Of a DNA stretch of 35,209 nt, positions 23,189-30,317 are shown in pieces. The first letter of the stretch is position 1, and each line of letters opens with the position of its first letter. The notes below the pieces were generated by a model. That model was not told the origin of the DNA and did not search any database. It worked only from the letters and a program-made list of their open reading frames with translations. Position numbers and translations under genes: made by a program. The stretch is from Planctomycetota bacterium (GTDB lineage Bacteria; Planctomycetota; UBA11346), in assembly GCA_022841245.1 (NCBI GenBank), contig JALHRW010000031.1:1-35209 (forward strand). The letters are read 5' to 3'.

Positions 23189-26100
23189 CAGTGCTTCTCC
23201 CCGCCATGCGCGCCGAGCGAGGCGACCTCGTCGGCGGTGGCCGGCCGGTGGCGCAGCTTGCGCAGGTAGGCGACCTTGGGCCGGGTGTTCGACTCGGCGT
23301 CGAGCGCGAGGTAGGCGCGCGGGTCGTTGGACTGCTTCAGCACCTGGGATTCCTGGTCGTTGAGGTCGCCCCAGGTGATGGCGGCGGTCGGGCAGGCCTG
23401 GGCGCAGGCGCTGGTGACATGGCCGTCGGCCAGGCGGCGGCCCTGGCGCTTCGCATCGGTGCGCCAGGTGCGCTGGCGCTGGACGCAGAAGTTGCACTTC
23501 TCCATCACGCCGCGGTGGCGCACGGTGACCTCGGGGTTGAGCAGCATCTGCAGCGGCTGGTGCGCCAGCTCGGCCGGCGCGACGTCGTTGCCTTCGGTGA
23601 TCACGTTCTTCATCAGGCGCAGGTCGGGCTGGCCGGAGCCCTGCGGGCCGGCGCGGAACGACGAGTACTGGTACCAGTTGAAGCGCCGCACCTTGTACGG
23701 GCAGTTGTTCGAGCAGTAGCGCGTGCCGATGCAGCGGTTGTAGACCTGGAGGTTGACGCCCTCGTCGCTCTTCATCGTGGCGTTGGCCGGGCAGACCGCT
23801 TCGCAGGGCGCGTTGTCGCACTGCTGGCACAGCATCGGCTGGTGCAGCACGCTGACGTCGAGGCGCGCGTCGGCCTCGGCCGCCGGAGCGCTGAAGTAGC
23901 GGTCGATGCGCATCCAGTGCATCTCGCGGTTCTTGCGCACCTCATCGCGGCCGACCACCGGGACGTTGTTCTCGGCGCTGCACGCGACCATGCAGGCATT
24001 GCAGCCGGTGCACAGGTCGAGGTCGATGGCCATGCCCCAGCGGTGGCCGGGGTAGGTCTGGTGGCTGCGCCAGATCGAGAGTCGGCCGCCCGGCTTGCCG
24101 TCGGTGCCATTTTCCCAGGCGTGCGCGCGGTGGTTGCGGCGGGCGGCGCCGGGGTCGGCGCGGTGCAGTTCGAGCACGTCGTCGATCGCCACCTGCTCGC
24201 CGGCGAGACGATGGTGGTGCTGGGTCTGGGCCAGTTCGTAGCGTTGTCCGGTCTTCGCCACCGTGACGGCGGCGCCCCAGCGCCGGCCGCCGGCCAGTTG
24301 GTAGGCGTTGGCGCGATGGCCATCGACGGCGGTCGCCTGCGCGACCAGGCCGCCAGCCGAGCGGCCCCAGCCGAGGAAGACCTCGACCGTGCCGGGATGC
24401 TGGCCGTCCTGCACCAGGGCGGGCAGTCGCACCGTGTCGGCGCCGACGCTCAGCGCGACGACGTCGTTGCTGGCGATGCCGGCGGCCTTGGCGTCAGCGG
24501 GTGAGAATGCCGCCCAGCCGTCCCAGCATACCTTGCTGACCGGGTCCGGGGTCTCCTGCAGCCAGGCGTTGTTCAGCTGGCTGCCGTCGCCGACGGTGCG
24601 CGCTCCGCTGCACACCAGCATCAGCGGCACCGGCGCGGCGGCAGTCGGGGCGGGGATGGCGGTGGACGTGCGGTTCGCCGGCATCGACCGGCGCGGAACC
24701 CCGACGAAGCCACGCGAGAGGGCGGCACGCCAGAAGGCGTCGCCTGCGGCGGCGGTTGCGGCAGCGGCCTGGACCTCGCCGGTCCACACCTGCTGGACGA
24801 AGCTGCGCCAGGGCAGGATGCCGCGCTCGGCGGCGCCCCACAGCTGCTTGCGGCTGACCACGCTGACCGCGGCCTGGGCCGGGACGGCGGCGCGCGCCGT
24901 GCGCAGCGCAGGCACATCGAGGCCGGCGGCGAGGACGAAGGCCGCGAGGCTCTCCTCGGCGGCGCGGCTGTCCCACAGCGGCTGGACCACCGGCTGCTGC
25001 AGCTCGACCGTGTTGGGGCTGCTGGCGGCGTCGCCCCAGCTCTCGAGGTCGTGCAGGCCGGGGGCGTGCCACTGGGCCAGGGCGGTGGTCTCGTCACGGC
25101 TGGGGTTCAGCGACACCAGCAGCGGGACCTTGGCCAGGGCGGCGGACGCGCCGGGCAGGTCGAAGGCGGGGTTGGCGCCGCCGGCGACGATCACCGCGTC
25201 CCAGCTGCCGGCGAGCGCCTCGGCGAGCACCGCGCGTCCGGCGTTCGGCGGCGTGCCGACCACGGCCACGCCCTCGGCTCCGAGCAGGCGGTTCAGCCAG
25301 GTCACGGCGAGATGCAGGTCGAGGCTCTCCGGCCCGCTGTGCACCGCACCGCCCGCATAGGCCAGGCCGATGCCGTTGGCCTTGCGCGCCGCGATCAGGC
25401 GCTCGGCGATGTAGGTGATGGCATGCACCTCGCCGGTGGCGGTGCGCACCTTGCGCATCGCGGCGGCGATCGGCGCGATCGCCGCAGGCAGGGCGGCGGC
25501 GACGTCGGGCGGCAGCTCGCCACCGGTGGCGGCGGCGACCTCGTTGGCGACCGCCCAGGCGATCCACGCCAGGCTGTCCATGCCGGCGCGGATGCGCACA
25601 TCGGCGCAGGTGCCGAGCTGGCTGAGCGTCGGCTCGACGCAGATGACCTGGCCAGGCTCGCCGTCGGTGCCGCGACGGAAAGCGCCGTAGGCGGCCTGGG
25701 TCGCGGTATCGGCATCGGCCAGCAGGTCGGAGCCGAATGAGACGAGCACGCGGACGTTGCCCAGCTGCCAGCGCGGCGCGCTGCGCTCGCCCAGGACCAT
25801 GTCGCGGGCGGTGACGGCGCTGTCCTGCGCCCACGGGTGGTAGGCGACGTGACGGAAACGCTCGCCGAATGCCTGCTGCAGCAGGGCGATCTGGGCCAGG
25901 CGCGCCGGACCATCGACAGGACCGGTGACCAGCAGGACGCGGCCGCTCTTCAGCTTCTCGCCGACCGCCTTGTCGAGATCCGCCCAGGTGGTGGCGGCGA
26001 AGGCGCCGTCGACCTGGCGCTTCGGCCCGTCGTTGAACACCTTGGGCTGCACCGGGTCGATGCCGCCGCGATCGGGATCGTAGAGGTCGAGCAGCGCCGC

Positions 26101-26550
26101 CTGGGTGCGCGCATCGCTGCGCCCGTGGACCAGCGGATGGTCGGGGTTGCCGTCGAGCTTGATCGGCCGGCCATCGTAGGTCTTGGCCATGATCGGCCGG
26201 GCCTGGCCGTTCACCCGGATCACCGTCGAATACCACACGCCTTCGCCGAGCGTCGTGCCATCGGGCTGCTGGGCGAAGGGGACCAGGGTGTCGGGATGCG
26301 GATCGTTGCAGCCGCTGACCACCGCCAGCACCGCGGCAGCGCCGGTCAGCTGGAGGAACCCGCGCCGGTTGACTCCGGGCATGGCGAAGTGGAGCTGCTC
26401 GCGCTGGGCGTCGGCGTGCTCCGGGCAGTCGGGCGACTGGACGCCGCCGCGGGCGCGCAGGTCGGCGATCGCCGCGGCGACCTCGGGGGCGAACTCGTCA
26501 CGCGCCGGCGCCTGGGTGAGATCGCTCGGGTCTGACCAGATCTTCTTCAT
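23188..26550 (-). CDS. actB: Alternative complex III subunit ActB (fused B1/B2, iron-sulfur)
   Basis: A 1120-residue exported core subunit. A Tat signal 'NRRGFLQLTGAAAVLAVVSGC' has its twin Arg at 62-63 and a lipobox Cys at 81. Residues about 85-800 resemble molybdopterin oxidoreductases (ActB1), which in ACIII carry no Mo cofactor. From about residue 840 the ferredoxin-like ActB2 part holds the cluster-binding groups 'CTGCNACMVAC', 'CQQCDNAPCEAVCP', 'CIGTRYCSNNCP', 'CNFC' and 'CAQACP', enough for four FeS clusters (three 4Fe-4S and one 3Fe-4S in the family). The ATG at 26550 overlaps the actA stop as ATGA. The unusually long 60-residue region ahead of the Tat motif is typical of ActB. Confidence 0.96.
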   Translation of the reverse strand: MKKIWSDPSDLTQAPARDEFAPEVAAAIADLRARGGVQSPDCPEHADAQREQLHFAMPGVNRRGFLQLTGAAAVLAVVSGCNDPHPDTLVPFAQQPDGTTLGEGVWYSTVIRVNGQARPIMAKTYDGRPIKLDGNPDHPLVHGRSDARTQAALLDLYDPDRGGIDPVQPKVFNDGPKRQVDGAFAATTWADLDKAVGEKLKSGRVLLVTGPVDGPARLAQIALLQQAFGERFRHVAYHPWAQDSAVTARDMVLGERSAPRWQLGNVRVLVSFGSDLLADADTATQAAYGAFRRGTDGEPGQVICVEPTLSQLGTCADVRIRAGMDSLAWIAWAVANEVAAATGGELPPDVAAALPAAIAPIAAAMRKVRTATGEVHAITYIAERLIAARKANGIGLAYAGGAVHSGPESLDLHLAVTWLNRLLGAEGVAVVGTPPNAGRAVLAEALAGSWDAVIVAGGANPAFDLPGASAALAKVPLLVSLNPSRDETTALAQWHAPGLHDLESWGDAASSPNTVELQQPVVQPLWDSRAAEESLAAFVLAAGLDVPALRTARAAVPAQAAVSVVSRKQLWGAAERGILPWRSFVQQVWTGEVQAAAATAAAGDAFWRAALSRGFVGVPRRSMPANRTSTAIPAPTAAAPVPLMLVCSGARTVGDGSQLNNAWLQETPDPVSKVCWDGWAAFSPADAKAAGIASNDVVALSVGADTVRLPALVQDGQHPGTVEVFLGWGRSAGGLVAQATAVDGHRANAYQLAGGRRWGAAVTVAKTGQRYELAQTQHHHRLAGEQVAIDDVLELHRADPGAARRNHRAHAWENGTDGKPGGRLSIWRSHQTYPGHRWGMAIDLDLCTGCNACMVACSAENNVPVVGRDEVRKNREMHWMRIDRYFSAPAAEADARLDVSVLHQPMLCQQCDNAPCEAVCPANATMKSDEGVNLQVYNRCIGTRYCSNNCPYKVRRFNWYQYSSFRAGPQGSGQPDLRLMKNVITEGNDVAPAELAHQPLQMLLNPEVTVRHRGVMEKCNFCVQRQRTWRTDAKRQGRRLADGHVTSACAQACPTAAITWGDLNDQESQVLKQSNDPRAYLALDAESNTRPKVAYLRKLRHRPATADEVASLGAHGGEKH

Positions 26551-27449
26551 TGGTGGCACGTGCTGCAGTTGGTGGCGGCGTTCATCAGACGGTGCGAATC
26601 GGGCAGATCGGCGGCGCGCCAGGCAGGCAGGTCCTTGACCTTGGCGGCGAAGCCGGGGTTCTCGGCCAGGAAGGCGGCGAGGCGGCCGGGCTGTGCCGCG
26701 GTGGGCGCGTGGCCGGCCTCTGCCGGGGCGCCCTTGACCTGGCGTTCGCGGAAGACCACCGGCGGGTCAGCGACCTCGCGGGCGCGGATCGCCTCGTTGT
26801 TCGCCACGCCAACGGTGTTGGTGGTCGGGTCGCCGGGCTTGGCGTCGGGACCGCCGACGTAGTTGCTGTTGCGGTGGCAGTCGAGGCACCACGACATGGT
26901 CAGGTCGGCGTGCTGGCGCATGACCACCATCTCCTCGACCGGACCATGGCAGGTCTGACAGGCGACGTTGGCGGCGACATGGGCGCTGTGGTCGAAATAG
27001 ACGTGGTCGGGCAGCTTGTGGACGCGATTCCAATGCACCGTGCCGCCTTCGCGCAGCGAACCGTCGGCGTCGGTATAGCTGCCGGTGGCCGCGATGCTGG
27101 CGAGCTTCTGGATCTCTGGCAGGTCGCTGCCAGCGACGCTGTGGCAGCTCATGCATACCGACATCGGCGGCACACCGGCATGCTTGCCGCGCTCGGCGTT
27201 GAAGTGGCAGAAGCGGCAATCGATCTTCAGGTCGCCGGCATGCTGGCGGTGGCTGAAGGCGATCGGCTGCTCCGGGGCGTAGCCCTGGTCATGGAAGGCG
27301 TGCACGAACCACCAGGCCGCACCGGCAACCAGGAGCGCGGCGAGGAAGAGCAGCGGCCAGAAGCGCAACGCGAGGCTCACCAGCGCGACCTGCGGTGCAG
27401 GCGCGGCGGCGGCCGGGGGCGGGGACGGCTCGGACAACGGGGGCTCCAT
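26547..27449 (-). CDS. actA: Alternative complex III subunit ActA (pentaheme cytochrome c)
   Basis: A 300-residue membrane-anchored multiheme cytochrome and first gene of the respiratory operon. One helix near the N-terminus (about residues 23-47, 'LRFWPLLFLAALLVAGAAWWFV') anchors it. Five heme c sites follow: CRFCH, CMSCH, CQTCH, CLDCH and CSTCH, the last at the extreme C-terminus, together with 'QPIAFSHRQHAG', typical of ActA. It relays electrons from the ActB clusters to ActE. The ATG at 27449 (MEPPLSEP) is preferred over an upstream start at 27533 that adds an Arg/Pro-rich stretch unlike the family. It is divergent from the gene at 27597. Confidence 0.95.
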   Translation of the reverse strand: MEPPLSEPSPPPAAAAPAPQVALVSLALRFWPLLFLAALLVAGAAWWFVHAFHDQGYAPEQPIAFSHRQHAGDLKIDCRFCHFNAERGKHAGVPPMSVCMSCHSVAGSDLPEIQKLASIAATGSYTDADGSLREGGTVHWNRVHKLPDHVYFDHSAHVAANVACQTCHGPVEEMVVMRQHADLTMSWCLDCHRNSNYVGGPDAKPGDPTTNTVGVANNEAIRAREVADPPVVFRERQVKGAPAEAGHAPTAAQPGRLAAFLAENPGFAAKVKDLPAWRAADLPDSHRLMNAATNCSTCHQ

Positions 27450-27558
27450 GCGGCCTGGGCCGCGCCGGGGACGCGGGAAACTAGAGCGGTTGGGCCCGGT
27501 ACGCAAGGCGACCCACTGTAGAAGGTTGCACACCCGTCCTACTATGGACTTACGAGGT

Positions 27559-27584
27559 CAACGTAGGCTCTCCATGCAACGTAG
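27559..27584. repeat. Direct repeat CAACGTAG in the actA / 27597 divergent gap
   Basis: CAACGTAG occurs at 27559-27566 and again at 27577-27584, an 18-base period, in the 147-base space between the two divergent starts. It might be a regulator site for either operon. No convincing -35/-10 pair was found here, so the role is a guess. Confidence 0.35.
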
Positions 27585-27596
27585 ACAGATATAGGC

Positions 27597-28928
27597 ATGC
27601 GCATAGCTTATACGATTCTCGTCCCGCTCCTGTCGACCGCCCTTTCGCAGGCGGCGGAACACGGCGGATCGCCCAAGCCCCGATTCGATCATACGACCCA
27701 ACCGGGCCTGCGGCGAACGGAGCCGAACGCTCCTTCTTCGACAGCAAGCCCCTCCACAGCGGTCCCACGGACGCTGCGATCGCCCGCCCCGACCGGTCAG
27801 CCTACCACCGCCCAAGCCAACGGCGGATCGCCTGCCGCTCCGCCTGCCCCTGGCAGCCCGGCCCGCACCGGCCCAGCCCCAGCGGCGATCGAACACGACA
27901 CCGTCATCCTGACCAACGAACAGCACTTCCTCGGCACCGTGCTCAGTGACCAGCCGGACCCGGCCTGGGTCGCGATCAACACTGGCAGCGGCGTGCTGCG
28001 CATCGCACGCGACCGCGTCGCCCGGGTCGAATACGGCCTGACCGCACGCATGGGCAAGGTGAAGGCGGACGATCTCGCCGCGCTGGTCGATCTGGCGATG
28101 TGGTGCCGGGCCAACGCCCGCAACCCGCAGGCCCTCGAACTGCTGACCAAAGCGGTCGCTCTGGCCGGCTGCGACCTCAAGACCCGCGGCCTCTACGCCC
28201 AGCTGGTGGACGAGCAGGAAGGCGCCGACAAGGCCCTGCCGCTCTACATCGCCTATCGCAACGCCGGCGGGACCGAGCCGGAGATCATCGCCCGGCTCAG
28301 TGAACTGGAGACGGCCCGCACCGCCTGGGAGGAGCAGATGCGCGCCCTCGGTCTCGACCCCGGGGCGACCGCCGCCGCCGGTGCGCCGATGGCCGCCGCC
28401 ACCTCCAGCGCGGTCGAAGAGGGCTACGAGAAATACAAGTGGGACAGCGATTCGCTCGACTGGTCATCGCCGGCCAAGCCGACCCTGATCACCCTGGTCA
28501 CCCCCGAAGGCCCGCGCCGGGTCATGCAGGTCGACGTCGAGCCGCACCCGAGCAAGCCCAACGTCGATAAGGCGGCAATCGTCCTGCGCCGCCCCCTGGT
28601 CCTGCGTTCCGGCGCCAAGTTGACCATGCTGGTGGCCAACCGCGGCACTTCCGACCTGCGCCTGGGCATCGCGGTGAAGTCCGGGGCCGAGTGGACCTAC
28701 TACGAGAGCAAGCCGCAGAGCGTGACTGCGACGCAGTCCGGCCAGGAGTTCACCCAGCTGTCCTTCGACCTCGGCGCCAGCGACTTCAAGGCCCAGGCCA
28801 CCGGCTGGGCGCACAGCGCGCGCATCGCCAACCTCGAGCAGGTGCGCGAGCTGCAGATCCTGCTGCACAACGGGCCCAAGAGCGGCAGCGTATGGATCGC
28901 CGGCATCGCCTTCGAAGGCGGGGAATAG
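27597..28928 (+). CDS. Exported TPR-like protein with C-terminal beta-sandwich-like domain
   Basis: A 443-residue protein with a signal peptide ('MRIAYTILVPLLSTALSQAAEHGG', cleavage near 20). Residues about 25-95 are a Pro/Ala/Ser/Thr-rich linker. Residues 100-150 form a small beta region, 'TVILTNEQHFLGTVLSDQ...GSGVLRIARDRVARVEYG'. Residues 155-240 look like TPR/helical repeats ('LALVDLAMWCRANARNPQALELLTKAVALAGCDLKTRGLYAQL' style). The last 155 residues appear to be a beta-sandwich: 'KWDSDSLDWSS', 'GAKLTMLVANRGTSDLRLGIAVKSG', 'FTQLSFDLG', 'QILLHNGPKSGSVWIAGIAFEGGE', like carbohydrate-binding jelly rolls. No catalytic motif is seen. Binding of an envelope polysaccharide is one possibility. The start codon has only a close AGG upstream. 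Confidence 0.72.
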   Translation: MRIAYTILVPLLSTALSQAAEHGGSPKPRFDHTTQPGLRRTEPNAPSSTASPSTAVPRTLRSPAPTGQPTTAQANGGSPAAPPAPGSPARTGPAPAAIEHDTVILTNEQHFLGTVLSDQPDPAWVAINTGSGVLRIARDRVARVEYGLTARMGKVKADDLAALVDLAMWCRANARNPQALELLTKAVALAGCDLKTRGLYAQLVDEQEGADKALPLYIAYRNAGGTEPEIIARLSELETARTAWEEQMRALGLDPGATAAAGAPMAAATSSAVEEGYEKYKWDSDSLDWSSPAKPTLITLVTPEGPRRVMQVDVEPHPSKPNVDKAAIVLRRPLVLRSGAKLTMLVANRGTSDLRLGIAVKSGAEWTYYESKPQSVTATQSGQEFTQLSFDLGASDFKAQATGWAHSARIANLEQVRELQILLHNGPKSGSVWIAGIAFEGGE

Positions 28929-28936
28929 AGCAGGCG

Positions 28937-28949
28937 CGGAGGACCTCCG
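28937..28949. terminator. Short perfect palindrome between convergent genes (possible terminator)
   Basis: CGGAGG-A-CCTCCG sits in the 54-base gap between the stops of the exported protein gene (plus) and fliE (minus). A hairpin could form in RNA from either strand, but no T-run follows, so intrinsic termination is uncertain. Confidence 0.35.
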
Positions 28950-28982
28950 TGGGTTCGGAGCTAGTACGGCCCCCCGCTAGGT

Positions 28983-29297
28983 TCAGAACTGCGTCCGGTT
29001 GACCTCTTTGTACGCCTCGACCAGCTTGTTGCGCACTTCGACCGCGAGCTTCAGCGACAACTGCGCTTGGCTCTGCGCCAGCATGACGCGATGGAGATTG
29101 TCGGTGTCGCCGCGGACCACCGCCTGGATGGCGACGTCGTAGTCCTGCTGGCTCTGGTCGACCTGTTTGACGAAGTCGGTGAGCACATCCTGGAAGGTCT
29201 TGCCATCGGCGGTGGTCGCGGGCGCAGCCGGGGCGGCGGCCGGCTGCACCGGCTGGGCTCCGTAGAGGCTGCGCAAGGGATCGAGCGGCTGCGGCAT
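28983..29297 (-). CDS. fliE: Flagellar hook-basal body protein FliE
   Basis: A 104-residue FliE, the adaptor linking the MS ring to the flagellar rod. The family helices are clear: 'KTFQDVLTDFVKQVDQSQQDYDVAIQAVVRGDTDNLHRVMLAQSQAQLSLKLAVEVRNKLVEAYKEVNRTQF', with the usual C-terminus 'YKEVNR.Q'. Residues 1-30 are a Pro/Ala-rich leader. It is third in flgB-flgC-fliE, 11 bases after the flgC stop. In most genomes fliF and fliG follow; here the operon ends and a convergent unrelated gene comes next. Confidence 0.95.
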   Translation of the reverse strand: MPQPLDPLRSLYGAQPVQPAAAPAAPATTADGKTFQDVLTDFVKQVDQSQQDYDVAIQAVVRGDTDNLHRVMLAQSQAQLSLKLAVEVRNKLVEAYKEVNRTQF

Positions 29298-29308
29298 GGC
29301 TTATCCGA

Positions 29309-29728
29309 TCATCCCGAGATGTCGCCGAGGCGCAACGCGGATTCATGCATCCGCAACAGGCCGCGCGAGGCATTGGCGTTGGCGTCGTAGCTCTTGCTGG
29401 CAGTCATCAGGTCGACCATCTCCAGTATCGGGTCGATGTCGGCGGACGTGACCATGCCGTTGGCATCGGCATCGGGATGGCCGGGATCGGAACGCTGCTC
29501 GTACCGCGGGCTGGCCACCACCTGGGTCTGCACCACGCCAGTCTGCTGCCCGGCCTGGTCCAGCTCGGTGCGGAAGATGACGCGTTGCCGAGCGTAGGGC
29601 AGGCCGTTGGCGAGGCGATTGGTCGAGTTGGCGTTGGCCAGGTTCTCGGCCGCCACGGTCATGCGCAGGCGCTCGGCGCTCATTGCCGAGGCGCTGATGT
29701 CGAAGCCGCCGAAGAGGGCGTTGGGCAT
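29309..29728 (-). CDS. flgC: Flagellar proximal rod protein FlgC
   Basis: A 139-residue FlgC rod protein. The N-terminal rod motif 'FGGFDISASAMSAERLRMTVAAENLANANSTN' matches the flagellar rod-protein signature (L-x-A-x-x-N-L-A-N-x-x-T). The middle contains 'YARQRVIFRTELDQAG', and the end has 'MVTSADIDPILEMVDLMTASKSYDANANASRGLLRMHESALRLGDI', where FlgC usually reads 'EM.DM..A.R.Y.AN....'. The ATG at 29728 is two bases past the flgB stop. FlgC polymerises with FlgB, FlgF and FlgG to build the rod in the periplasm. Confidence 0.95.
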   Translation of the reverse strand: MPNALFGGFDISASAMSAERLRMTVAAENLANANSTNRLANGLPYARQRVIFRTELDQAGQQTGVVQTQVVASPRYEQRSDPGHPDADANGMVTSADIDPILEMVDLMTASKSYDANANASRGLLRMHESALRLGDISG

Positions 29729-29730
29729 GA

Positions 29731-30093
29731 TCAGCCTCCGGGCGCCGAGGTGATGGCGGTGTTCATCAGGCGCATCTTGCCGCGCGCCATCTGGGCGTAG
29801 GTGTCGAAGAGCAGCTTGTTCTTGGCCAGGGCGGCGACCTCGCGCTCGCTGGAGACGTCGTTGCCGTCGATGTCGGCAGGGGTCGACCGCGGCTCGTAGA
29901 CCTCGGTCCCGACCGACATGGCCTTGTCCACCCCCTGCTCGTCGAGCGCCTCGTTGAAGGCGTCTTCGAAGGCTACGGCGCGAGCCTTGAAACCGGGCGT
30001 GTTCTGGTTGGCCAGATTGCCGGCATGGACCTGCTGGCGCAGGACTGCGACATCCATGAGGCGGGCAAGCACGGTGAGACGGGGGTCGTCCAT
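29731..30093 (-). CDS. flgB: Flagellar proximal rod protein FlgB
   Basis: A 120-residue FlgB. Residues 1-40, 'DDPRLTVLARLMDVAVLRQQVHAGNLANQNTPGFKARAVAFEDAF', carry the rod signature N-L-A-N-x-x-T-P-G-[FY]. The C-terminal helix 'EVAALAKNKLLFDTYAQMARGKMRLMNTAIT' matches 'E...L..N...Y......' of the family. The ATG at 30093 is chosen because residues upstream of it in the longer frame have no family similarity and no ribosome site. First gene of the flgBC-fliE operon; two sigma-54-like motifs lie upstream. Confidence 0.93.
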   Translation of the reverse strand: MDDPRLTVLARLMDVAVLRQQVHAGNLANQNTPGFKARAVAFEDAFNEALDEQGVDKAMSVGTEVYEPRSTPADIDGNDVSSEREVAALAKNKLLFDTYAQMARGKMRLMNTAITSAPGG

Positions 30094-30108
30094 GGTTGCA
30101 GGAGTCAA

Positions 30109-30125
30109 CGCAAAGATCGTACCAA
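30109..30125 (-). promoter_or_regulatory. Sigma-54-like -24/-12 motif, copy 1 (upstream of flgB)
   Basis: Minus strand reads TTGGTACGATCTTTGCG. The GG at 30123-30122 and GC at 30111-30110 are separated by ten bases, the spacing of sigma-54 promoters (consensus TGGCAC-N5-TTGC). A start point about 12 bases beyond would leave only about 5 bases before the flgB ATG, which argues that this copy, if real, is not the main promoter. Confidence 0.4.
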
Positions 30126-30132
30126 CTTGCTC

Positions 30133-30147
30133 AGGGGCTCCGCCCCT
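30133..30147. other. Small hairpin AGGGGC-TCC-GCCCCT
   Basis: A perfect six-base stem with a three-base loop between the two sigma-54-like motifs in the flgB upstream region. No T-run follows on either strand. It could be an RNA leader structure if transcription starts at the distal motif. Confidence 0.35.
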
Positions 30148-30218
30148 TCCGCCCATCGCAGCTCGTCGGCAGACCCATCGCTGCGCGACGGGCCCCAGGG
30201 CCTGCGCCGGCCAATCAA

Positions 30219-30235
30219 CGCAAACCCAGTACCAG
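30219..30235 (-). promoter_or_regulatory. Sigma-54-like -24/-12 motif, copy 2 (upstream of flgB)
   Basis: Minus strand reads CTGGTACTGGGTTTGCG, with GG at 30233-30232 and GC at 30221-30220, again ten bases apart. A transcript from about 30208 would have a leader of about 115 bases before flgB. Copies 1 and 2 share TGGTAC and TTTGCGTTGA exactly, with five unrelated bases in between, so the conserved blocks are just the two recognition elements. Confidence 0.5.
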
Positions 30236-30317
30236 ACGGCACCGCACATAACCCCTTATCGGCACTCAAGTCCCCCTGGATCCTGCCGATCCTGTCGGTG
30301 AAGCCACGGAGGGCATC

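Noticed and set aside
23189..23830. Longer ActC frame extending over the end of actB
   Set aside because: The extension is an out-of-frame reading of the iron-sulfur domain of actB; ATG at 23188 overlaps the actB stop and begins the normal ActC sequence.
26547..26575. TGGCAC followed by TGCAG near 26554 as a sigma-54 site
   Set aside because: It lies in the coding end of actA at the last heme motif and the GG-GC spacing does not fit well.
30094..30249. Longer FlgB frame starting at 30249
   Set aside because: The added 52 residues are Trp/Arg/Gly-rich and unlike FlgB; the rod motif starts right after the ATG at 30093.
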